Positions 18,557 through 30,400 of a DNA stretch of 64,000 nt are shown piece after piece; the first letter of the stretch is position 1; the number at the start of each line of letters is the position of its first letter. The stretch covers positions 6,510,001 to 6,574,000 of the forward strand of contig NZ_CP032382.1 of assembly GCF_003589925.1 (NCBI RefSeq). Reading direction: 5' to 3'. Source of the stretch: Chryseolinea soli (GTDB lineage Bacteria > Bacteroidota > Bacteroidia > Cytophagales > Cyclobacteriaceae). Under the pieces are notes generated by a model that had not been told where the DNA came from, did no database searches, and saw only the letters and a list, made by a program, of their open reading frames with translations. The position numbers and the translations under genes are program-made.

Positions 18557-19405
18557 ATGGTATCAGAAAAAGATTTTGAAACGCTGGATCACTACGTAGG
18601 CAACCGCCTGAACGCGCAAGAGAAAGCCGCCTTTGAGCAGCAACTGGCCAACAACGCCGAGCTGCAACAAGCGCTGGCCGTTCAGGAGCAGATTGCCGGT
18701 GGCCTGCGCAAGGCACGTGCCGCGGAGTTGAAGCAGATGTTGAAGAATGTGCCGGTTTCTACCCTACCCACCCAGCCCTCATTGCTGGGCCGCATCGGCC
18801 TCTGGGCTGCGGCCGCCGGTGTGGCGGGCAGCGGTCTGTACTTCTACTTCAACCAGGACGACGCAAAGGCCGTACCGGCCACCTCGCCCACCACAGAGAT
18901 AAAGCAAGATGTTACAGCGGTAGAACCGACGCCCCAGGAGGAGGCCGTTCAGGTTCCTGCTGAAACACACTCCGACGCCTTGAAAAAGACGGAACCCGTA
19001 GCCCCGAAAACGGCCACCGATAAAACGGAAGAAAAAGCGGCAGAACGCAACGCGATCGAAGTGTACGATCCAGGTGCTGACACCGAAAACAACAACGCTT
19101 CCACCACGACGGAAGAAGCACCCCGTACATCAACAAGTTCTAGGATCGTGGCCGAAACGGATGCCACCAATAAGAAATACAACTTTCACTACCAGTTCAA
19201 GGAAGGTAAGCTGTTCCTCTATGGAACCTTTGAAAAGAATCTCTACGAGATCATGGAGTTCTTCGCCGACAACAAGCGGACGATGTTCCTCTACTACAAA
19301 GACAACTACTACCTGCTGAACGATGAAAACGATAAGATCAAATCGCTCACACCCATCAAGGACCCTGCCTTGGTGAAACGATTGAATGCTTCGAGAGGTC
19401 ATTAA
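18557..19405 (+). CDS. probable membrane anti-sigma factor
   Basis: 282 residues. The N-terminal 'FETLDHYVGNRLNAQEKAAFEQQLANNAELQQALAVQEQI' resembles the cytoplasmic anti-sigma helices common next to Bacteroidota ECF factors. One transmembrane segment lies near residues 76-96 ('GRIGLWAAAAGVAGSGLYFY'). A low-complexity Thr/Glu/Ala-rich linker (about 98-195) leads to a C-terminal domain ('NFHYQFKEGKLFLYGTFEKNLYEIMEFF') that would be periplasmic. The anti-sigma role rests on position and layout. Confidence 0.7.
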   Translation: MVSEKDFETLDHYVGNRLNAQEKAAFEQQLANNAELQQALAVQEQIAGGLRKARAAELKQMLKNVPVSTLPTQPSLLGRIGLWAAAAGVAGSGLYFYFNQDDAKAVPATSPTTEIKQDVTAVEPTPQEEAVQVPAETHSDALKKTEPVAPKTATDKTEEKAAERNAIEVYDPGADTENNNASTTTEEAPRTSTSSRIVAETDATNKKYNFHYQFKEGKLFLYGTFEKNLYEIMEFFADNKRTMFLYYKDNYYLLNDENDKIKSLTPIKDPALVKRLNASRGH

Positions 19406-19433
19406 ACAAATTTTAGACCCTCTCCAATCCCAT

Positions 19434-19458
19434 AGCCCCGCCCCGTGCGGGGCTTTTT
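19434..19458 (+). terminator. Rho-independent terminator after the sigma/anti-sigma pair
   Basis: AGCCCCG (19434-19440) pairs with CGGGGCT (19448-19454), followed by TTTTT. An alternative inner pairing CCCCG/CGGGG is possible. Confidence 0.8.
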
Positions 19459-19561
19459 ATTTTCAGTTCACATGCTCAAAAACCCGTTCATCCGGCCCGC
19501 CCGTTAACCGCTCCCGGAGCCTCGGTTGATTCGAGATTTTCTTCTACCTTTGCTCCTTCGC

Positions 19562-20446
19562 ATGGAGAAAACGAAACACAAAAAGAAATTGGGAGGCTAC
19601 CCCGCCGTGGGCGTGGTGATCAGCATCACGCTGGCCTTGCTCGTGACCGGCGTGTTCGGCATCCTGGTGATGTACTCGCAGGAACTGGAAGACCAGATCC
19701 GCCAGAACATCCGCATGCAGGTTTACCTGAAGTCCAACCTCACGGAGACCCAACGCCTCCAGATCGAAAACAAGCTCCTGTCGCAGCCCTACGTGGACAA
19801 AGAACACAGCCGGGGCGTGGAATATGTCTCTAAAGACGAGGCCGCCAAGAAATTCATTGCCGAAACCGGTGAGGACTTCATAAAATTCATTGGCGAGAAT
19901 CCCTTGCGCGATGCCTACCTGGTGAGCATCGACCGGAACTATCACTCCCTGGTGGAGATGGAGAAGATCAAGAGCGACATCAAGAAAATGAACGGCGTGT
20001 TCCAGGTGTTCTATGTAGAAGCCCTGATCGACTCCGTGAACAGCAACGTGACCAAGATCGGGCTGATCCTGATCGGGCTCATTGCCGTCCTGCTGGTCAC
20101 CGTGGTGTTGCTCATCAATAACACCTTGCGCATCGCCTTATTTTCACAGCGCTTCCTCATTCGTAGCATGCAATTGGTGGGCGCCAAAAAGTGGTTCATC
20201 CTCCGCCCGTTTCTCGTGCGGGCCGCCGGCTATGGATTATTGGCCGGGTTGATTGCCGCCCTGTTGTTGTGGAGCCTCTCCAACTATGCCCAATCCAAGA
20301 TTGCCGATTTGTCTATTCTTCACAGTCAAAATTCATTTCTCACGCTGCTGGGCTTCTTGCTGGTGCTGGGCATGATCGTGGCCGTGTGCAGCACGTTCTT
20401 CTCGATCCGCCGTTACCTGAGAATGTCTTTGGACCAACTATACTGA
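19562..20446 (+). CDS. ftsX: cell division protein FtsX
   Basis: 294 residues from the ATG at 19562; a TACCTTTG -7-like element at 19545-19552 rules out the earlier in-frame ATG at 19526. Topology of FtsX: one N-terminal span ('VGVVISITLALLVTGVFGILVMY'), a periplasmic domain with 'QVYLKSNLTETQR' and 'KFIGENPLRDAYLVSI', then three spans. With the ATPase FtsE (not in the window) it controls peptidoglycan hydrolases at the septum. Followed 16 nt later by the DUF3098 gene, as usual in Bacteroidota. Confidence 0.92.
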   Translation: MEKTKHKKKLGGYPAVGVVISITLALLVTGVFGILVMYSQELEDQIRQNIRMQVYLKSNLTETQRLQIENKLLSQPYVDKEHSRGVEYVSKDEAAKKFIAETGEDFIKFIGENPLRDAYLVSIDRNYHSLVEMEKIKSDIKKMNGVFQVFYVEALIDSVNSNVTKIGLILIGLIAVLLVTVVLLINNTLRIALFSQRFLIRSMQLVGAKKWFILRPFLVRAAGYGLLAGLIAALLLWSLSNYAQSKIADLSILHSQNSFLTLLGFLLVLGMIVAVCSTFFSIRRYLRMSLDQLY

Positions 20447-20462
20447 AAAACTGAAACCACCC

Positions 20463-20666
20463 ATGGAAAGCAAACTTCCTTTTGGAAAAAAGAATTACCA
20501 ACTCATGATCGCCGGCGTGTTCGCGCTGGTCATCGGTTTTATCGTCATGAGCATCGACAAACAACAACACGGCTTTGGCTTCATGGGCCTCACGCTGGGT
20601 CCCATCATTGTGATGGCCGGGTTTGCCATCGAGATCTGGGCCATCCTTCACCGGCCTACAAAATAG
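20463..20666 (+). CDS. DUF3098 small membrane protein
   Basis: 67 residues with two transmembrane segments ('YQLMIAGVFALVIGFIVMSI' and 'LTLGPIIVMAGFAIEIWAIL'). The N-terminus 'LPFGKKNYQLM' is the DUF3098 hallmark. Members sit between ftsX and uppP in many Bacteroidota; their function is unknown, but the fixed neighbourhood suggests envelope or division work. Confidence 0.85.
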   Translation: MESKLPFGKKNYQLMIAGVFALVIGFIVMSIDKQQHGFGFMGLTLGPIIVMAGFAIEIWAILHRPTK

Positions 20667-20726
20667 TTTCGAAAGGCCCCTCGCCCATCCTAAACTAAAA
20701 AAGCAACCCTCCAACCCGTCGCTGCT

Positions 20727-21542
20727 ATGTCCATTTTTCACGCCATTCTGCTGGCCATCATTGAAGGGCTCACAGAGTTTTTACCCGTTTCCTCCACCGG
20801 CCACATGATCATCGGCTCCTCGCTGATGGGCATTGCCTCCGATCCGTTCACGAAGATGTTTACGGTAGCCATCCAACTCGGTGCCATTCTTTCGGTGCTC
20901 GTTTTGTATTGGAGAAGATTCTTTCCGAAGGGAAAGACCCTGAAAGAATTGCTGCCCTTTTATCTCAAGCTGCTCGTCGCCTTTATTCCCGCCGGTGTAT
21001 TGGGATTGCTGCTCAATGACTATATCGACGCGCTGCTTGAACGCGTTGACGTGGTGGGTTATATGCTCGTCATAGGAGGCGTTTTCTTTCTTTTTGTCGA
21101 CAACATATTCCGCGAAAGCGAAAATGCGCCCGACCGGGAGATCACATTTCCCACGGCTTGGAAAATCGGTTTCTTTCAGATCATTTCCCTGGTGCCGGGT
21201 GTCTCGCGTTCGGCGGCTACGATCATTGGTGGATTAGCCCAAAAATTGAATAAGAAATCGGCAGCCGAGTTCTCGTTCTTTCTCGCTGTGCCCACCATGT
21301 TTGCTGCAACCGGGTACAAAATTCTAAAATTCTATACGGCCGGCGGAGTCTTTGGCTCCCATGAGATCACACTGCTGGCCGTGGGTAACATCGTGGCCTT
21401 TATCGTGGCGATCCTGGCCATCAAATCGTTTGTCACCTTCCTGACGCGCCATGGCTTCAAGCTCTTTGGATACTATCGCATTGCGGTAGGCACGCTCATC
21501 CTGATCCTGTATTACCTCGGGGTTGGTCTCACCATCGTCTGA
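20727..21542 (+). CDS. uppP: undecaprenyl-diphosphatase
   Basis: 271 residues, multi-pass. UppP (BacA) recycles the lipid carrier undecaprenyl diphosphate to the monophosphate for cell wall synthesis. The two catalytic motifs are present: 'EGLTEFLPVSSTGHMI' near the N-terminus and 'PGVSRSAATIIGG' in the middle. Stops 2 nt before truB; part of the ftsX-DUF3098-uppP-truB run. Confidence 0.95.
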   Translation: MSIFHAILLAIIEGLTEFLPVSSTGHMIIGSSLMGIASDPFTKMFTVAIQLGAILSVLVLYWRRFFPKGKTLKELLPFYLKLLVAFIPAGVLGLLLNDYIDALLERVDVVGYMLVIGGVFFLFVDNIFRESENAPDREITFPTAWKIGFFQIISLVPGVSRSAATIIGGLAQKLNKKSAAEFSFFLAVPTMFAATGYKILKFYTAGGVFGSHEITLLAVGNIVAFIVAILAIKSFVTFLTRHGFKLFGYYRIAVGTLILILYYLGVGLTIV

Positions 21543-21544
21543 TC

Positions 21545-22258
21545 ATGGATACGCAAGCCGCCGACCCGGGTCGCATTCTGCTGGTGAACAAGCCGCTGAA
21601 GTGGACTTCGTTCGATGTCGTGAACAAGCTGCGTTATAAGCTCAAAATAAAAAAGATCGGACACGCCGGCACGCTGGATCCCCTGGCCACAGGATTGCTC
21701 ATCATTTGTGTGGGCAAAATGACCAAGCGCATCGAAGAGTTCATGGGACAGGAGAAGGAATATACCGGCGCCTTCGTCATCGGGCAAACTACACCTTCCT
21801 ATGACCTGGAAACGGAAGTATCGGAACAAAAAGACATCGACGGCATCACGACAGAAATGATCCATGCCGCTGCCCAATCCCTTACCGGTGTCTTACAACA
21901 ATTGCCTCCTCAACATTCTGCTATCCGCGTAGGCGGAAAAAGAGCCTATGAATTTGCCCGTGCCGGGAAGTCCATCGAGTTGACACCGCGTGAAGTGGAG
22001 ATCCGTGAATTTGAGATCACGGGTATACAGCTACCGGAAGTTCATTTCAGGATTGTGTGCACAAAGGGCACGTATATTCGCAGCATGGCCCGCGATTTTG
22101 GCGACGCACTGCACGTGGGTGCTTACCTCTCGGCCCTTTGCCGCACGCGTATTGGCGAGTTCAGGCTTGCGGATGCTGTAGCGATCGAGGATGTGGAACC
22201 GATACCTCCCAAAGACGACGCTTCAAGCGATACCCAGGCTACCCATCAACCCGATTGA
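21545..22258 (+). CDS. truB: tRNA pseudouridine(55) synthase
   Basis: 237 residues, the short TruB form without a long PUA domain. It isomerises U55 in the T-loop of tRNAs. The catalytic Asp45 is in 'KIGHAGTLDPLATGLL'; 'GKRAYEFARAGKSIEL' and 'GTYIRSMARDFGDAL' are conserved family blocks. The C-terminal tail is Asp/Pro-rich and probably disordered. Convergent with the aminotransferase gene. Confidence 0.95.
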   Translation: MDTQAADPGRILLVNKPLKWTSFDVVNKLRYKLKIKKIGHAGTLDPLATGLLIICVGKMTKRIEEFMGQEKEYTGAFVIGQTTPSYDLETEVSEQKDIDGITTEMIHAAAQSLTGVLQQLPPQHSAIRVGGKRAYEFARAGKSIELTPREVEIREFEITGIQLPEVHFRIVCTKGTYIRSMARDFGDALHVGAYLSALCRTRIGEFRLADAVAIEDVEPIPPKDDASSDTQATHQPD

Positions 22259-22273
22259 GCACGCGTTTCTGCG

Positions 22274-23416
22274 CTACGCTTTCTGTAATTTCTTTTTTAT
22301 GATCTCTGCCACCAGGCTCCGGTCGGCTGCAGGCAAATTGGACCCGGACGGCAAGCATAGACCCAGATCGAAAAGCCTGTCGGACACCCCGTTGACGTAG
22401 GATGGTGCGTCTTTGAACACCGGTTGTGCATGCATCGGCTTCCACAAGGGGCGACTTTCGATGTTGGAGGCTTCCAATGCCAGGCGGATATCTTCGCGCG
22501 TAACGCCATGGGTACCCGCCGGATCGATGAGTACGGTGGTGAGCCAGCGGTTGCTGAAACTGTGTTCCGGCTCCGGCAGAAAGTATAGTCCTGGAAGTGA
22601 TCCCAGTTCGCGGGTGTAGAATTCAAAATTTGCTCGCCGTTGGCGTACGCGTTCATCCAAAACCAACATCTGGCCGCGGCCGATGCCTGCACAAATGTTG
22701 CTGAGGCGATAGTTATATCCGATCTCGCTGTGTTGATAGTGCGGTGCAGGATCGCGCGCCTGTGTGGACAGGAAACGGGCCTTTTTTATCCAGGCTTCGT
22801 TTTCAGACACTAACGCACCTCCACCCGAAGTGGTGATGATCTTGTTTCCGTTGAACGAATAGATCCCCAGATCACCAAACGTGCCCAGGGGTTTGCCTTT
22901 GTAAGTAGCACCCAAAGCTTCTGCTGCATCTTCGATCACGGGAATTTCGTGGCGCCGGGCCACCGCCATGATGTCTTCAATGCGCGCCGGTGTGCCATAG
23001 AGATGCACCGCGATGATGGCCTTGGGTTTCCTGCCGGTTTTGCGACGCCGGTCGGCAATGGCTTCCTCCAGTAACGCCGGGTCCATGTTCCAGGTCGATG
23101 TCTCGGAATCCACAAACACGGGCGTGGCGCCTTGATAGGCAATGGGGTTACACGACCCGGAAAAAGTGAAGCTAGAACAGATCACTTCGTCGCCGGGGTT
23201 TACGTCGAGCATGATGAGCGCCAGGTGAATGGCGGCCGTGCCGGAACTGAGGGCTGCGCAGTGGGGGATTTTGTTGTACGTGGCCAGGGCCTCTTCAAAT
23301 GCATGGATATGGGGACCAACGGGCGAGACCCAGTTGGTCTCAAAAGCCTCTGTTACAAACCTGGCTTCCTCTCCTCCCATGTGGGGAGAAGAAAGCCACA
23401 CTTTATCTCTTGTCAT
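22274..23416 (-). CDS. DegT/DnrJ/EryC1-family sugar aminotransferase
   Basis: 380 residues. PLP-dependent enzymes of this family transfer an amino group to nucleotide-linked keto-sugars for surface polysaccharides. PLP lysine is Lys192 in 'YSFNGNKIITTSGGGALV'; 'SSGTAAIHLAL' binds the phosphate and 'VIEDAAEALGATYKGKPLGTFG' is typical. The N-terminus 'MTRDKVWLSSPHMGGEEARFV' resembles pyridoxal-dependent aminotransferases of capsule or glycan loci. No other sugar-nucleotide genes are nearby, so the substrate is unknown. Confidence 0.9.
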   Translation of the reverse strand: MTRDKVWLSSPHMGGEEARFVTEAFETNWVSPVGPHIHAFEEALATYNKIPHCAALSSGTAAIHLALIMLDVNPGDEVICSSFTFSGSCNPIAYQGATPVFVDSETSTWNMDPALLEEAIADRRRKTGRKPKAIIAVHLYGTPARIEDIMAVARRHEIPVIEDAAEALGATYKGKPLGTFGDLGIYSFNGNKIITTSGGGALVSENEAWIKKARFLSTQARDPAPHYQHSEIGYNYRLSNICAGIGRGQMLVLDERVRQRRANFEFYTRELGSLPGLYFLPEPEHSFSNRWLTTVLIDPAGTHGVTREDIRLALEASNIESRPLWKPMHAQPVFKDAPSYVNGVSDRLFDLGLCLPSGSNLPAADRSLVAEIIKKKLQKA

Positions 23417-23469
23417 ACGGGGCGTAAATATACGTGTTCCACCTTAAAACCCCAGGGTCGCAAGTTGAA

Positions 23470-24477
23470 TCACCAAATTTGCTGGCTGAGTCGCTTCGTG
23501 TTGTTCAACCGCAAGGCCAGCACGAGTTCGTGGCTTCCGCTGCTGAACTGTTGCATGCCTCCCGACGATACTTCGTAGGAATAGGAAGCCCCGATCTTTT
23601 CATTGAGGTTGAAACCAACAGTGCCCACAATGCTCTTCACGTCGCGATAGGTAACACCAAACCACAGTTTCTGTTCCAGGTAGATCTTGACATTGTAGTC
23701 AATCAAAAACTTGTTGTCTTGTTGCATCAACAGCAACACACTCGGCTTGATGTCGACGGCTGGGCTGACGGGTAACGACACGCCGGCTTGCAGCGAGCCC
23801 TTGTAGAACGAATCGCTAAACGCGGCCTCCGAGGTCTTGAGAACCGAATTCACCAGCGGCAAGTACGACACACCAAAATAATAGCGCGGCGAATATAACA
23901 TGATGCCTGCCCGCACATTGAGATTGGTGTGGTTCGCGCCGTTGGCCACCAGGTCCTGGTAAAACTGGTCGGGTTGTGCGTTGATGCCCAGGTATAATTT
24001 ACTCACGTCGATCTTCGTGTTGTCGATGAGCACGCTCAGGCCGGCGGACAGCATGACCTTCTTCGCTACCGGGTAGTGAAACGCATAGGTGACCCCGCCT
24101 CCAAGGCGTTTCATCACACCGATGTTCTCGTTGAACACATTTATACCCAGCGCCTGAATGCTCTTCTTAATGCCGGGCGCGTCCTCGTTCTTCTTTTCCG
24201 GATCGACGGTTCCCGTGCGGGTCGAGTTCATGTTCAGGTCCAGCGGTTCCTTGAGGCGGATCGTATAGGCGAGGTTGATAAACTTCGGCGCATTTTTCCC
24301 AAAGCCGGCCCACTGATAGCGATAGCCGAGCTTCAAGTCCTGGTATCCTTCCACGCCCGCAAAGGCGGGGTTGAACATGGACATAAATTGAAATCCCTGG
24401 CTGCTGTTGGGCACGTACTGTGCCACGGCAGTGGAAATCGTCAGACACAAAAGCACGATCGATAAAAATCTTCCCAT
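23470..24477 (-). CDS. PorP/SprF family T9SS outer-membrane protein
   Basis: 335 residues. Signal peptide 'MGRFLSIVLLCLTISTAVAQ', then the family-defining 'FMSMFNPAFAGVEGYQDLKLGYRYQW' and a barrel-like body ending 'ELVLALRLNN'. Such proteins assist secretion or surface attachment of type B (CHU_C) T9SS cargo. It starts 6 nt after the 2136-residue type B protein, so it is probably that protein's dedicated partner (inference from the common gene pairing). Confidence 0.93.
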   Translation of the reverse strand: MGRFLSIVLLCLTISTAVAQYVPNSSQGFQFMSMFNPAFAGVEGYQDLKLGYRYQWAGFGKNAPKFINLAYTIRLKEPLDLNMNSTRTGTVDPEKKNEDAPGIKKSIQALGINVFNENIGVMKRLGGGVTYAFHYPVAKKVMLSAGLSVLIDNTKIDVSKLYLGINAQPDQFYQDLVANGANHTNLNVRAGIMLYSPRYYFGVSYLPLVNSVLKTSEAAFSDSFYKGSLQAGVSLPVSPAVDIKPSVLLLMQQDNKFLIDYNVKIYLEQKLWFGVTYRDVKSIVGTVGFNLNEKIGASYSYEVSSGGMQQFSSGSHELVLALRLNNTKRLSQQIW

Positions 24478-24483
24478 TCCTTC

Positions 24484-27400
24484 TTAGCGTAAAATGGTTA
24501 CGGTTCCTTTATAGCGGACCTTGTTGTATTTCAAATCAATGGTATAGAAGTAGGTATCCACCGGCAATACCTCGCCGTTGTAGGTTCCATTCCAGTGGGT
24601 GTCAAATCCCTGGCTACGAAACAATAGCGTGCCCCGTTTGTTATATACGCTCACCTCGGCATCCTGGTATTGGTCGGTGCCGTTGACGGAAGAGATGATC
24701 CACGTTTCATTGGCCTGGTCGCCATTGGGTGTGAAAGCCGTGGGAATATCAAGGTCCTTAAAGGTATAGATCAGGGTGATGACACGATCCTTCGTTTCGC
24801 TGAAGCTTTTGCCGTCGCTTAACGTGACATATACCGTGCGCGAATCCAGGATAATATCTATCGCATTGATGTAGTTGTATTGGACAGAGCGTATGGCGTC
24901 CCTGTACTCTTTCGCAGTTGCCTTCCCGGTGAGACTTAGCACCCCGGCATCGGGATTGAACGTGCCCTTGATGTTGGCGGTGTTGGTGAAGAGCAGCATT
25001 TCATTCAGGAGCCGGTAATTCTCCTGGCGGAATCCAATCTCTGCGCCGGTGAGATCGTCCTTGTCGGGATCGTAGGCGTCGAATTGGGGTGAGAAGGCCA
25101 CCGGTACTTCGCTGCCGAGTTCGTATTTTAAGGTGTCGCTTTCTATGAACGTGATGATGGGCGCATCGTTCACCGGCGTCACGTTGATGGCCACATACGT
25201 ACCAGCCAGGCTATACAAAAATCCGTCGCTGGCCATCCACCGTAGGGTGTCGGCGCCGGTGGAATCTTGTTGCGGTGTATATTTCAAAGTTGATAACAGA
25301 CCGGCCGAGATCTTGTCGCCTTGCGATACCGTTGTGTTGTTCACCGTCAGGTGGCCGCGTTGGGGAAGTTGCGTGATCTGGATCTCGACAATGGGATTGC
25401 CGTCGGCATCCGAAAAGGCTGCGGCATATTGGGCGATCGTGAAGGGATAGGTCGTATCCTCCTGAGTGGTCACGGCAAAGGGTTTTACCACCGGGCGTGA
25501 ATTCACCACCAGCTTGTAGGCCTGGTCCACCAGCGTTGGCGATCCATCCTTAGCCTGCAGCTTAACGTCCACCGGGCCCGAGGCCGTCAGTGGCGGCGTG
25601 CCGGCCAGCTTTCCTTTTCCATTTGCCGTCACCGTGAACGTGAGCCACGATGGTTTCGTGGGCGCGGTCAGCGTAATGGCGTCGCCCTCCACGTCGGTCA
25701 CTTCCACGAGGTATTCATAGGGCTTGCCGGCCTCTACCAACACAATGGGTTGTGACGTGAACACGGGCAGGTCATTCACGGGCGTGATGGCCAGGTTAAA
25801 GACTTTCGTAACAAAGTTGACGTTCGGTGCCGGTGTGCCGGGTCCATCGTCTTCTACACGAACCGTAATTTGGGCCGTGCCGTTGGCATTGGCTTTTGTT
25901 TTTACTTTTAACGATCCCGTGGCTTGAGGGCTGGTGTAGACCACTTCAAAGGTTTCGAACAACTCGGGTTTATTGGTGGACGCCGTCACCGTCAGGGTCT
26001 GGTTCTCTCCTCCCCCGGTCGAGATGCCCGCAAGCGGAATGATCTGCAGGTCGGCATCTTCCAGAATGGGTCCATAGGCGATGGGATTGAGCGTTGGCGC
26101 ATCGTTTATCGGCGTGACGGTGATGGTGAACGTAGTTGAATACTCCGCAAAATCCGTATCCAGCACCTTCACGGTAATGGTGGCCACGCCAAAAGCATCT
26201 GCCACCGGTTTGAATGCAACGCTTGCCGAGGTCGCGGTTCCGTTATAGGTGAAGGTGGGTTGAGGTATCAACGCCGTATTGTCCGAGACCACCGTCAGCG
26301 AAAGCTGCTGGCTGGCTTCGAGCGGACCGGCGGAGATGTTTTGAATCGTAAATACTTGCGCCGGGGAGTCCTCCACCACGGTGATATTGTTGAGCGGGTC
26401 GAAGGTCGGCGGATCGTTCACGGGCGTCACGGTCACCTGCAGCGGGAAGATGTTGCTGTTGGCTGTGCCGTCGTTCACGCGCACATTGACCGCCAATGTT
26501 CCGGAGAAATTTGCCGCAGGGGTTATGGTGTTGTCCGGCGCCGCCGCATAGTTGGTGCCGGCGAGCACGGTCAGCGTAAAGTCATCGGGATAGTTACTGT
26601 CGGCGTCAGTCACTTTGAGATCGGCGAGCGTGATGATACGCGTGGCATCTTCGGCGATGGTCACCGGATTTTGACCGGTGATGGTCGGGGCATCCGCATC
26701 GTCGGTCACGGTGATCTTCAACGGGAAAACAGCGCTGGTCGCCGCACCATCCGACACCTGTATATTCACCGTCAGCACGCCATTGAAATCCACCGCCGGG
26801 GTGATCTTCGGACCGGCCGATACCGTATAATTGGCACCTGCCTGGGCGATCATCGTGAAGCCGGTGGAATAGGTATTGTCTACATCGGAAACCAACAGGT
26901 TTGCAAAGTCTAATATCAGGGGAGTGTCTTCTATCGTAAACAAAGGCACCTGGCCGGTGATGGTCGGCGGATCGTTCACGGGTTTTACGGTTACAGAAGC
27001 ATTGAAGGTGGCACTGGACAACGAACCGTCGCTTACGGTTACCGGCACAGTGAGTACGCCATTGAAATTCAACGCCGGCGTTATTTGATTCGTTGACGAG
27101 AGGGTATAATTGGTCCCCGCTCCTACCGAGAGCACAAAGCCTGAAGCATTGTCGGGATCTGAGATGTTAAAGTTTGCCACCACCAGTGTCAGTGGGGTGT
27201 CTTCGTTCGTGGAAAGTGTTCCCTGGCTGTTGATCACCGGCGGATCGTTGACGGGGTTCACGGTGACCTGCAGATTGAACGGCGCACTGTCCACTGTGCC
27301 ATCGTTCACCTTGATCTTTACCGTAAGGGTACCGTTGAAGTTCAACGAGGGCGTCACCGTATTTCCGGAGAATGTGTAACCCGTTCCCGCCAGTACGGTC

Positions 27401-30400
27401 AGGGTCATGTCCGCAGCGGTATTGTCCGGGTCGGTCACGGTGACATTGGCGAGCACGATGGTGATGGGATTGTCTTCATTGACCGCTAAAGCTTGCTGCC
27501 CGGTGATCACCGGCGGATCGTTCGTGGCATTCACCGAGATCTGCAAATTGAAGAATGGGCTGTTCACCGTACCGTCGTTCACAAAAACCTGGACCTGCAA
27601 CGTGCCACTGAAGTTTGGCGCCGGTGTCACCACGTTTCCGGAAACAGAATAATTCGATCCCGACAACACAAAAAGCTGGAAGTCGTTGGGATAGGTGTTG
27701 TCAGGGTCCAACACCGTGAGCTGCGAAAGCGTCAAGGGGAGGGATTGACTTTCCGTGATCGTCAAAGGCACCTGGCCCGTGATCTGCGGCGCATCGTTTA
27801 CCGGCGTCACGGTGATAGTGGCGTTGAAGACCGCGCTCGCATTTGCCCCGTCGCTGACGGTGACGGGCACGGTCAGCGGGCCATTATAATTTGCCGCGGG
27901 AGAAACCGTTGTGCCGGATACTGTATAGTTTGATCCTGCCCCCACGTTGAGTAAAAACCCCGCAGTGTTGTCCTGGTCCGTGAACGTGAATTGCGACAAT
28001 TGCAGCGTAATGGAGCCATCTTCGGCCACCGAAATCGGAGATTGCCCGGTGATGACGGGCGGGTCGTTGACGGGTGTTACCGTGATCTTCAACGGGAACA
28101 CGGCGCTACTGGCCGTGCCATCGCTCACCTGCACATTGACCGTTAGGATGCCATTAAAATTCGCGACGGGCGTCACCGTAGTTCCCGACAAGGCATAGTT
28201 GGCGCCGGTCTGAGCGGTGAGTGTAAACCCTGAAGCGTTATCCGGATCCGTCACCACGAGGTTTGCCAAGACAATTGTGTAGGACGTTTCTTCCGGTATG
28301 GAGAGCGCTACCTGGCCGGTGATTACCGGCGCATCGTTCACGGGGGTGACCGTTACCTGCAAAGGAAATGATGCACTGGTCGCGGTGCCGTCGCTCACGT
28401 GCACGTTCACCGAAAGGGTTCCGTTAAAATTCAACGCGGGCGTAATGGTGTTCCCGGAAAACGTATAGTTCGTACCGGCTTCCACCACCAAGGTGAATGT
28501 AGCATTGTCAGGGTCCGACACAACCACATTGGCCAAGGCGATAAGCTTTGGCGTGTCTTCAACGGTGGACACAGCCACCTGGCCGGTAATGACGGGAGCA
28601 TCGTTTACGGGGGTAACCGTAACAGACACCCCAAACGAAGGGCTATCCGCGTCGCCGTCGTTTACCTTCACGTTAACGGTGAGGGTACCGGTAAAATTCA
28701 AAACGGGAGTAATAGTGTTCCCGGAGAACGTATAGTTGGTGCCGGGCAACACCGTGAGCGTAAATCCGCCGGGATAGGTATCGTCCGGGTCGGTGATGAG
28801 CACGTCGGTGACCTGCATCAGCCTGCTTTGGTCTTCCGCCATGGAGACCAGATTCTGACCGGAGATTACCGGGGGATCATTCACCGGCAGAACGGTCACT
28901 TGCAAAGGAAAGATCGCGCTGCTGGCGGCGCCATCATTCACGCTGACATTCACCGAAAGGTTGCCGGTGAATCCAGCCGCAGGCGTTATCGTAGTGCCGG
29001 CAACGGTGTAGTTCGTTCCGGCCGCTACGGACAAGCTGAATCCCGTGGGATATGAATTGTCTACATCGGTAACCAGCAGGTCATTAAACTGAATGGTCCG
29101 GGCTTGATTTTCATTGGTCGTTACGGCGTTTTGTCCCGTAATGCTCGGCGCATCGTTCACGGGCGTTACGGTAACCGATACTCCAAAAGTATTACTGTCC
29201 GCATCGCCATCGTTTACTTTTACATTGACCGTAAGGGGGCCATTGAAATTCAGCACGGGTTTGATCACGTTGCCTGAGAATGTGTAGTTAGTTCCGGGAA
29301 GCACGGTGAGGGTGAAGCCACCGGGATACGTGTCGTCCAGGTCCAGGATGAGTACGTCGGTCACCACCATGGTGCGCGTCTGTTCTTCCGCTATGGTGAC
29401 GGCATTCTGCCCGATGATCACCGGCGGATCGTTGATCGGCCCGACGGTCACATTGAGGTCGAATACATTGCTGGAGGCACTGCCATCGCTAACCTGAACT
29501 TTTACAATAAGTGTCCCAGAGAAACCCAACGCCGGCGTTACCAGATTCCCCACCGCCAGATAGTTGGCGCCGGGCAGCACCGAAGTGGTGAAGCCGGCAG
29601 GATAAGAATCGTCGGGGTCGGATATGATCAGGTCCGTGGTTGCTACGGTGAACGGAATGTTCTCCAAGGTGGAGACGGGATTCTGACCGGTGATGACAGG
29701 GGTATCGTTGACAGGGGTTACGTTGATCTTCAACGGATACGAGGTGCTGACGTTGACGCCATCGCTCACTTGAATGTTTACGGTCAGCATCCCCGTAAAA
29801 TTCAGGTTTGGCGTAACGACATCGCCACTGGCCGTGTAGTCGCTGCCTGGTGAAATGATGACCGAGAAATCGGCAGTAACATTGTCGGGGTCGGAAATGG
29901 TGAGGTCGCTGATCTGCACAGTGACCGATGTTTCTTCCGCGGTGGTGATCACGTTCTGTCCGGTGATGTCGGGCGGATCATTCATGGCGTTCACCAGCAC
30001 GTTCAGGTTGAAGGGGGCGCTTTCGTTGGTCCCATCGTTCACTTCCACGCTCACGGGCAAGGGGCCGCTAAAATTGAGTACGGGTGTGATCGTTGTGCCA
30101 TTCACAGCGTAGTTGGAACCCGCGTTTACGATCAATGAAAAATCTGCCGGGTAAGTATTGTCGGGGTCTGCCACCAGCAGGTTGGCAAGGTCGATGTTGA
30201 GGGGTTGATCCTCGTTTACCGGCACAGGATCAGGCGTTTGCCCGGTGATGGTGGGGGGATCGTTCACAGCGTTCACCACCACATTCAGGTTGAAAGGAGC
30301 GCTTTCGTTGGTGCCGTCGTTCACTTCCACGCTCACGGGCAAGGGGCCGCTAAAATTGAGCACGGGAGTGATCGTTGTGCCGTTGACGGAGTAGTTGGAA

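Noticed and set aside
26260..29055. Several long plus-strand frames inside the giant surface gene
   Set aside because: They repeat with the 282-bp period because the true gene is repetitive; composition (Arg/His/Gly-rich) is that of shadow frames.
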